Under the pieces are notes generated by a model. That model saw nothing but the letters and a program-made list of their open reading frames with translations. It was not told where the DNA came from and searched no databases. Positions 6,188-10,519 of a stretch of 10,519 nt of DNA are shown here, piece by piece. The DNA is taken from assembly GCA_004376205.1 (NCBI GenBank), contig SOKG01000053.1:1-10519 (forward strand), given 5' to 3'. Positions within the stretch are counted from its first letter, which is position 1, and each line of letters begins with the position of its first letter. This DNA comes from Dehalococcoidia bacterium (GTDB lineage Bacteria > Chloroflexota > Dehalococcoidia > SZUA-161). The translations under genes were made by a program, and so were the position numbers.

Positions 6188-6856
6188 CTAGCGGCGGGGA
6201 GTGTATTTATTCTGCTGGGCCAGGATCAGTTTGGTGCGATGGACGGATTTGGGAGGATTGGCAAAGCCGAGCGCTGATATCACCTGCTCCGGCCTGCCTG
6301 TCCCTTTGTTGTCGCAACGCAGTCGCATTCCCAGGGTGCACTCAGGTGGATCCCAATCGAGTAGCCAGAGGCTCTCAATCAGGCTCCGCAGATCATATTT
6401 GCGAATCTCTTTATCCCGAGCGTGCTGCCAGGGCAGCGTATCCCTGGCCAGCAGAGAGCCCAGGGAGGCATCCACTTCCTTTGGCCCTTTATCGGTGACT
6501 ACACCAACCTCATATTCAGCATAGCGCACCTGGGATTGGAGCGAAGGCAACCCTAGACCCACCTCCACCACCTCGGAGATGTCGATGCTGGGAGGCAACT
6601 GTTTGCCGATGGTCTTGATGAAAAAGTGTGGTGAGACCCGATGCTCCAGGAAGATGTCCATAAGCTCCCCGCCACTGGTCACACCTACGGCTAGAGGTGC
6701 TGCCAGGGATAGCTTGGGATGGGGGCTGAACCCCTGGGAGTAGGCCAGTGGGATATCAGCCCGACGCAGCGCCCGTTGCCAGAGACGCATCAGGTCTAGA
6801 TGCGAGATGTACTTTACCTCTTCACCTCGACTGAATGTTAGACGCAATCGCTGCAC
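6188..6856 (-). CDS. Radical-SAM-linked DUF2344/TIGR03936 protein
   Basis: This 222-residue protein matches the DUF2344 (TIGR03936, 'radical SAM-linked protein') family. Diagnostic stretches are LRLTFSRGEEVKYISHLDLMRLWQRALRRADIPLAYSQGFSPHPKLSLAAPLAVGVTSGGELMD, seen here as consecutive motifs KYISHLD, RALRRA, YSQGFSPHPK and PLAVG.TS. The biochemical function of the family is unknown to me. Members are usually fused to, or encoded next to, a B12-binding-type radical SAM protein, and no such partner lies in this window. The only radical SAM enzyme in the operon is MtaB, two genes upstream. The start is GTG 6856, one base after the preceding stop, with GAGGG six bases upstream. Length is ordinary for the stand-alone form. 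Confidence 0.9.
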   Translation of the reverse strand: MQRLRLTFSRGEEVKYISHLDLMRLWQRALRRADIPLAYSQGFSPHPKLSLAAPLAVGVTSGGELMDIFLEHRVSPHFFIKTIGKQLPPSIDISEVVEVGLGLPSLQSQVRYAEYEVGVVTDKGPKEVDASLGSLLARDTLPWQHARDKEIRKYDLRSLIESLWLLDWDPPECTLGMRLRCDNKGTGRPEQVISALGFANPPKSVHRTKLILAQQNKYTPRR

Positions 6857-6857
6857 C

Positions 6858-8114
6858 CTATTCCCTCGTGACCAAAATCTTCCCGATCTTGACCCCTTTC
6901 ATTTCGGTTATTACCAGCTTCAAGTTATTGTATTTCAGTTGCTCTCCCTCCTTGGGTATGTGACCGAGCACGCTTAAAACAAAGCCGGCTACTGTCTCAT
7001 ATTCTCCTTCCGGCAGTTCCAATGCTAGCTTCTCATTGGCGTCGTCGAGCCTCATCCCGCCATCGATCTGGAAGCTGTTCTCGTCGATGGTCTCGAAGCT
7101 TTTTCTCACCTTGGCCAGCTCGTCTCCAAGCTCCCCCACGATTTCCTCCAATAGCTGCTCCATTGTGACCAAGCCGGCGGTGCCGCCGAACTCGTCGACG
7201 ATCATGGCTATCTGACCGCCGGACTCCTGTAGCTCGGTGAAAAGCTCAGCGATGAGTTTAGTCTCTGGTACGAAGTATGCCGGGCGCGCTAGCTTGTCGA
7301 TGGGGCTATCTTGTTGGATGGTGCCTTTGGCCTGGGCCATGAGCACGTCTTTTATCCACAGGACGCCGACCACGTTGTCGATAGTGTCCTCGTAGACCGG
7401 GAAGCGGGAGTGGGAATGCTGGGCATAGATGGTGAGAAACTCAGAGAGTTTGGTGCCTTTCTCCACCCAGTTGATATCCGGGCGGGGGGTCATTACCTCG
7501 ACAACCTGGCGGTCGCCAAAGCGAAACACCCTCTCCACCATCTCGGCCTCAGCTTCCGCCAGGGTCCCCTCCTCCATCCCCACAGAGACGGCGGTACGAA
7601 TCTCGCCCTCGCTCACCAGTGCCTGTGGTGCCGGGGAGGCCCCCACTATCCGAGCCAACTTATCGGCTATCCAGACAAGTATCGATGCTATCGGTGACAG
7701 GACCCATATCAATAGCTTCATCGGTGCGGCATAGAACAATGCCATTCGCTCTCCATATCGGGTGGCCACAGTTTTAGGGAAGACCTCGCCAAAGACGAGC
7801 AGCAGTATGGTTACTCCCGCTGTAGCTACTAGCACCGCTTGCCCCTCAGCTAGCACTGATAACGCTATTATTGTAGCCAGAGCGGCAGCGGCGGTGTTTA
7901 CCAGGTTATTGCCCAAGAGGATGGTTGTTAGCAAGTGCTCGGGCTTCTCTGTCATCGTAGCTACCTGCTTGGCAGCGCCACCTTCGGTGTCCGCCAGGTG
8001 TCTCAGCCGCAGCTTCTGTAAGGAGACGAAGGCTACTTCCGAACTAGAGAAAAAGCCGGAAAGCAGCAGGCAGACAAAAAACAGTACCAGGTATAATATA
8101 TCGATATTGCTCAT
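6858..8114 (-). CDS. CNNM/CorC-type membrane protein with CBS pair (hemolysin family)
   Basis: This 418-residue protein has the three parts of the CNNM/CorC/TlyC family. An N-terminal DUF21 transmembrane domain covers about residues 1-190, with three or four helices and the conserved SGFFSSSEVAF and GEVFPKTVATRYGE motifs. A Bateman module of two CBS domains follows at about 205-325 (VMTPRPDINWV, SRFPVYEDTIDNVVGVLWIKDVL, MIVDEFGGTAGLVTMEQLLEEIVGEL). A C-terminal CorC_HlyC transporter-associated domain (FQIDGGMRLDDAN to the end) completes it. Relatives export Mg2+ or act in divalent-cation homeostasis. The hemolysin label is historical. ATG 8114 is chosen over an in-frame start at 8144 because AGGGGG lies eight bases upstream and the longer form would overlap mtaB. 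The N-terminal SNIDILYLVLFF begins directly with the first helix. Confidence 0.93.
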   Translation of the reverse strand: MSNIDILYLVLFFVCLLLSGFFSSSEVAFVSLQKLRLRHLADTEGGAAKQVATMTEKPEHLLTTILLGNNLVNTAAAALATIIALSVLAEGQAVLVATAGVTILLLVFGEVFPKTVATRYGERMALFYAAPMKLLIWVLSPIASILVWIADKLARIVGASPAPQALVSEGEIRTAVSVGMEEGTLAEAEAEMVERVFRFGDRQVVEVMTPRPDINWVEKGTKLSEFLTIYAQHSHSRFPVYEDTIDNVVGVLWIKDVLMAQAKGTIQQDSPIDKLARPAYFVPETKLIAELFTELQESGGQIAMIVDEFGGTAGLVTMEQLLEEIVGELGDELAKVRKSFETIDENSFQIDGGMRLDDANEKLALELPEGEYETVAGFVLSVLGHIPKEGEQLKYNNLKLVITEMKGVKIGKILVTRE

Positions 8115-8133
8115 GCTCGTAACCCCCTGTCCT

Positions 8134-9432
8134 TTAGGACTCAACTCTTTGGGCTGTCAATTCTCCCCAGAGACCACCATCGTGTAGGGCGACCAGATTC
8201 GTCGTCAGCAACTCGTTGGCTAATTGCTCCTGGCGGGGCATGAATACCCTGAGATAGTTATCAGTGAGCCCGAACCAGATTCCATCTTTTTCCCCCTCCC
8301 ACAACACACTCATTCTTTGGCCCAGAAAACGTCCCCGAAAGCGCCGGCTGCTCCCCTCGGCTAGGTCGAGCATGAGATGGGTGCGTCGCCTCTTCTCTCC
8401 ATCTCCTACCGTGTTTGCCATCCCTGCCGCCCTGGTGCCAGGTCGTGGTGAGTAGGGGAATATGTGCAGGCCGGCGAAGCCCATACGCTCGCAGAAACGG
8501 TAGCTCTCGTTGAATTTCCCCTCGCACTCGCCGGGGAAGCCAACCATAATGTCAGTGGTCAAGGCTAGGTTAGGTATCGCATTGCGCGCCAGCGATACTG
8601 CCCGCTCATACGCAGCGGTGGAATAAGCGCGGCCCATTCGTTCAAGCACGGAGTCACTGCCGCTCTGTAGCGGAAGGTGAACATGGGGGCAAAGGCGACT
8701 ATCCTCCCAGAGCCGCAGGAGGTCAGGAGTCAGATCGGAGGGCTCGAGCGAGGAGAGCCGCAATCGCTGTACATCGCTTTCCTCGAGGATGTGCATGATC
8801 AACCCTTGGAGCCCTTCACCTGGCCTGTAGCGCCCGATTCTGCTGCCGGTCAGGACCACTTCTTTGTAGCCCTCGGCCACCCTGGTCTTGACCTCGGCGA
8901 CAACCTCTTCTTGTGGTCGGCTCATCTCCGGGCCGCGGACTCGGGGCACGACGCAAAACGAGCATGGCTGGCTGCAACCTTCCTGTATCTTGACCAGGGC
9001 GCGGGTGCGCAATGGCGGGTTTTGAGGACTGCTTCTCTTTCTACGGGCTCTATGCCCATTGGCTTTGTCCTCGATTATCTCTACCGTTCTCTCCTTATCA
9101 CGGTTGCCTATTATCAGTCCTACACCCTCGATGCTGCCGAGCTCCACTGGCACCCGCTCTGCATAGCAGCCGGTGACCACGATCAGAGCGTCAGGATTGC
9201 GGCGATGGGCCAGCCGCAACAGCTTGCGGCACTTGTGGTCAGCGATGTGGGTTACGGTGCAGGTGTTCAGCAGGTAGATATCAGTAGCTTGGTCGGGAGC
9301 AACAACCTGGTAACCAGCCTCGAAGAATTTGCGAGCTAACGAATCCGTCTCCGCCCGATTGAGCTTGCAGCCCACAGTCTGGAGAGCTATTGTCCCCGGA
9401 CTAGACCCCTCCTCCTCAACTGTCAACGTCAT
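8134..9432 (-). CDS. mtaB: tRNA t6A37 methylthiotransferase MtaB-like radical SAM enzyme
   Basis: MtaB adds a methylthio group to N6-threonylcarbamoyladenosine at position 37 of ANN-decoding tRNAs. The 432-residue product shows an N-terminal methylthiotransferase domain whose three cysteines hold the auxiliary iron-sulfur cluster: Cys22 (TVGCKLNRAE), Cys58 (NTCTVT) and Cys89 (VTGCYAE). The radical SAM cluster is at Cys153, Cys157 and Cys160 (CSQPCSFC, the CxxxCxxC form), within an insert typical of this subfamily. LPLQSGSDSVLERMGR and TDIMVGFPGE follow, and a TRAM domain covers roughly the last 60 residues. The GCKLNRAE motif favours MtaB over MiaB, which has GCQMN. The frame reaches a TTG at 9492, but that TTG is the -35 box of a promoter. 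ATG 9432, just after GGAGGG, is the plausible start, with TTG 9426 as an alternative. It is the first gene of the operon. Confidence 0.93.
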   Translation of the reverse strand: MTLTVEEEGSSPGTIALQTVGCKLNRAETDSLARKFFEAGYQVVAPDQATDIYLLNTCTVTHIADHKCRKLLRLAHRRNPDALIVVTGCYAERVPVELGSIEGVGLIIGNRDKERTVEIIEDKANGHRARRKRSSPQNPPLRTRALVKIQEGCSQPCSFCVVPRVRGPEMSRPQEEVVAEVKTRVAEGYKEVVLTGSRIGRYRPGEGLQGLIMHILEESDVQRLRLSSLEPSDLTPDLLRLWEDSRLCPHVHLPLQSGSDSVLERMGRAYSTAAYERAVSLARNAIPNLALTTDIMVGFPGECEGKFNESYRFCERMGFAGLHIFPYSPRPGTRAAGMANTVGDGEKRRRTHLMLDLAEGSSRRFRGRFLGQRMSVLWEGEKDGIWFGLTDNYLRVFMPRQEQLANELLTTNLVALHDGGLWGELTAQRVES

Positions 9433-9462
9433 TCCCTCCGGACAATACCTGCCCTGGATTAG

Positions 9463-9492
9463 ATTATATGTTGCCCCATCCTGCCAAGTCAA
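9463..9492 (-). promoter_or_regulatory. Promoter of the mtaB-tilS operon
   Basis: On the minus strand TTGACT (9492-9487) and a perfect TATAAT (9468-9463) are separated by 18 bases. Transcription would begin near 9456, about 24 bases before the mtaB ATG at 9432, leaving room for the GGAGGG ribosome-binding site. This also argues that the in-frame TTG at 9492 is not a start codon. No other convincing promoter was seen inside the six-gene cluster down to tilS. Confidence 0.75.
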
Positions 9493-9542
9493 GCTCAGCG
9501 CAAAGCGAGTAGCGGGTAGTCCTTTCTTTGACAGGGGCTATA

Positions 9543-9896
9543 TTATGCCTTTTCGCCCTCGACAACCCCCTTCGGCTTGATTTTGATCTGTTTGGGCTTG
9601 GACTCCTCAGCCTTGGGGATGGTCAGGGTCAGCACCCCGTTCTCGAAGGTTGCTTCCGCTTTATCCGTTTGCAGCGAGGTGGGGAGTAGGATGCTGCGGC
9701 TGAAGGCTCCGTAGCTTCTCTCCTTGCGGAAGTAGTCCTCCTTCTTCACTTCCCCCTCTGTCTTGGTCTCTCCCTTTATGGTCAGGGTATCACCCGTTAT
9801 GGTGACGTCTACCTCTTCGGGCTTGACGCCGGGCACGCTCGCCTTGACTATCACGTCCTCATCGGTCTGGTACATGATTGTCAAGATAGCTGCCAC
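9543..9896 (-). CDS. hsp20: Small heat-shock protein Hsp20 (N-terminally short)
   Basis: This ATP-independent holdase chaperone has 117 residues and consists almost entirely of the alpha-crystallin domain. ASVPGVKPEEVDVTITGDTLTIKGE is followed by the YGAFSRSILLP segment and FENGVLTLTIPKAE, the GVLTLTIPK motif of the family. A lysine-rich tail (KPKQIKIKP) carries an IKI that fits the C-terminal I-x-I anchoring motif. Typical bacterial Hsp20 proteins have 35-50 residues before the crystallin domain, often containing WxPxxEL and a DRLF motif. Here only about ten are present. The start is uncertain: GTG 9896 or ATG 9875, neither with a clear Shine-Dalgarno sequence. The frame stays open upstream past 9998 but contains no convincing start. 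It is divergent from dnaJ, so both may share stress control. Confidence 0.87.
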   Translation of the reverse strand: MAAILTIMYQTDEDVIVKASVPGVKPEEVDVTITGDTLTIKGETKTEGEVKKEDYFRKERSYGAFSRSILLPTSLQTDKAEATFENGVLTLTIPKAEESKPKQIKIKPKGVVEGEKA

Positions 9897-9919
9897 GTAT
9901 TCATTAGAAATGACTACAA

Positions 9920-9966
9920 TGATATTATCACATTTCGGGCCAAGGCTTTTGACAAAATCGTTGTCA
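9920..9966. promoter_or_regulatory. Two small palindromes in the hsp20-dnaJ divergent control region
   Basis: TGATA-T-TATCA at 9920-9930 is a perfect palindrome and sits where a minus-strand -10 element (GATAAT-like) for hsp20 would be expected. TGACAA (9950-9955) and TTGTCA (9961-9966) form a perfect inverted repeat with a five-base spacer and overlap the -35 box of dnaJ. Either could be an operator. The CIRCE element of HrcA (TTAGCACTC-N9-GAGTGCTAA) is not present. The regulator is unknown and the short arms could be chance. Confidence 0.35.
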
Positions 9967-9977
9967 GGAGTTATAAT
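9949..9977 (+). promoter_or_regulatory. Sigma-A-type promoter of dnaJ
   Basis: A consensus -35 TTGACA (9949-9954) and consensus -10 TATAAT (9972-9977) are separated by the optimal 17 bases. Transcription would start near 9984, and AGGAG at about 9985-9989 with ATG 9998 follows closely. The leader is therefore very short, with the ribosome-binding site almost at the 5' end of the transcript. Such a strong vegetative promoter for a chaperone suggests constitutive expression unless the overlapping inverted repeat is bound by a repressor. Confidence 0.85.
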
Positions 9978-9997
9978 ATATCCTAGGAGTTCAGGAC

Positions 9998-10519
9998 ATG
10001 GCGGGGAAGGATTACTATAGGGTCTTAGGGGTAAGCAAGAAGGCCACTGCCAAGGAGATAAGGCAGGCTTATCGAAAGCTGGCCCGAAAGCACCATCCAG
10101 ACGTTAACCCCGGCGATGAGTCAGCCGAGGCCAAATTTAAGGAGATAAATGAGGCCTACGAGGTGCTGTCCGACGCCGAGAAACGCAAGAAATATGACCA
10201 GTATGGCGAGAACTGGCAATACGCTGACCAGTTTGCCAAGGCTGGGCGGGGGCAACCTTCCCGGGATTTTTCCACGGGAGGCACTGTATTCGACTTCGGC
10301 GACATCGGTGGGGGAGGATTCGGCTCCATCTTTGATTCAGTTCTGAGCGGTCTTGGGGGTAGGAGAGCACGTCGTCCTCAACGCGGTCGGGATCTAGAGT
10401 ATCCTGTTGAAGTATCTTTGGAGGAGGCATATCGGGGAGCAACGCGGATGCTCGAGACTCAAGGGGAGGAAGGGGGCCCAAGCTGCAGGGGAGAGGGTTG
10501 TCCTGCCTGTGGTGGCTCG
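9998..10519 (+). CDS. dnaJ: DnaJ-type Hsp40 co-chaperone (partial, 3' end cut by window edge)
   Basis: The visible 174 codons encode a type I/II Hsp40, the partner that stimulates the DnaK ATPase and delivers clients. The J domain spans about residues 5-70 (DYYRVLGVSKKATAKEIRQAYRKLARKHHPDVN...), with the catalytic HPD at 33-35. A Gly/Phe-rich linker follows (FDFGDIGGGGFGSIFDSVLSGLGG), then the start of the C-terminal substrate-binding domain (GRDLEYPVEVSLEEAYRGATRMLE). A cysteine cluster starts at about residue 163 (SCRGEGCPACGG). A classical DnaJ has four CxxCxGxG repeats here, whereas CbpA has none. What can be seen looks reduced, but the window ends before this can be judged. The ATG at 9998 has AGGAG eight bases upstream. 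No grpE or dnaK is visible nearby. Confidence 0.92.
   Translation, partial: MAGKDYYRVLGVSKKATAKEIRQAYRKLARKHHPDVNPGDESAEAKFKEINEAYEVLSDAEKRKKYDQYGENWQYADQFAKAGRGQPSRDFSTGGTVFDFGDIGGGGFGSIFDSVLSGLGGRRARRPQRGRDLEYPVEVSLEEAYRGATRMLETQGEEGGPSCRGEGCPACGGS

Noticed and set aside
8115..8144. Ten-codon extension of the CNNM gene to a start at 8144
   Set aside because: It would overlap the end of mtaB and lacks a ribosome-binding site, whereas ATG 8114 has AGGGGG eight bases upstream.
8677..9339. A 220-codon open frame on the plus strand
   Set aside because: It lies antisense within mtaB, whose radical SAM motifs are complete. The plus-strand product shows no recognisable domain, so it is a shadow of mtaB codon usage.
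9433..9492. Upstream extension of mtaB to TTG 9492
   Set aside because: The TTG is the -35 box and a downstream TATAAT falls within the added codons, so these bases are promoter and not coding.
9897..9998. CIRCE (HrcA operator) in front of the chaperone genes
   Set aside because: I looked for TTAGCACTC-N9-GAGTGCTAA and found neither half. The palindromes present have different sequences.
1..10519. CRISPR arrays, tRNA or rRNA genes, insertion sequences
   Set aside because: No regularly spaced direct repeats, no cloverleaf ending in a tRNA-like acceptor and TPsiC arm, and no transposase motifs were seen. The only mobile-like element is the paired hairpin repeat at 2642-2702.

Overview
This window looks like chromosomal DNA of a bacterium with moderate GC content. 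No single gene fixes the lineage. The mix of a tungstate importer, a radical-SAM-linked DUF2344 protein, an MtaB-type methylthiotransferase and a short Hsp20 beside a J-domain gene would fit a Chloroflexota/Dehalococcoidia-like anaerobe. That is an inference and is not shown by the sequence.

Layout. (1) Bases 1-2622, minus strand: a tungstate ABC importer in the order tupA (binding lipoprotein), tupB (permease), tupC (ATPase, running off the left edge close to its C-terminus). The 5' end of tupB carries an apparent one-base frameshift at a G/C homopolymer. (2) Bases 2623-2987: a 365-base intergenic region with no ordinary gene but dense in signals. Reading on the minus strand there is a promoter, a multi-stem RNA leader, a good ribosome-binding site with a 48-codon ORF, an intrinsic terminator, and then a cloverleaf-like pair of inverted GTAG-hairpin repeats just before tupA. 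(3) Bases 2988-9432, minus strand: a tightly packed six-gene operon in the order mtaB, CNNM/CBS membrane protein, DUF2344 protein, M48 membrane protease, histidine phosphatase, tilS. Its promoter lies at 9463-9492. (4) Bases 9543-9896: an N-terminally short Hsp20 on the minus strand. It is divergent from a DnaJ-type chaperone gene on the plus strand (9998 to the right edge), which has a near-perfect sigma-A-type promoter.

How the parts work together. The tup genes import tungstate for tungsten or molybdenum enzymes. The leader ahead of them has the architecture of a transcription-attenuating riboswitch, and from its position a molybdenum/tungsten-cofactor sensor is the natural candidate. The central operon combines tRNA modification (MtaB for t6A37, TilS for ileuidine-type lysidine at C34) with membrane maintenance (M48 protease, CNNM protein). 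The right end is a small heat-shock/J-domain pair sharing a 100-base divergent control region.

The most unusual signals are the tup leader/attenuator and the paired repeat beside it. The repeat halves differ almost only by compensatory base-pair changes.
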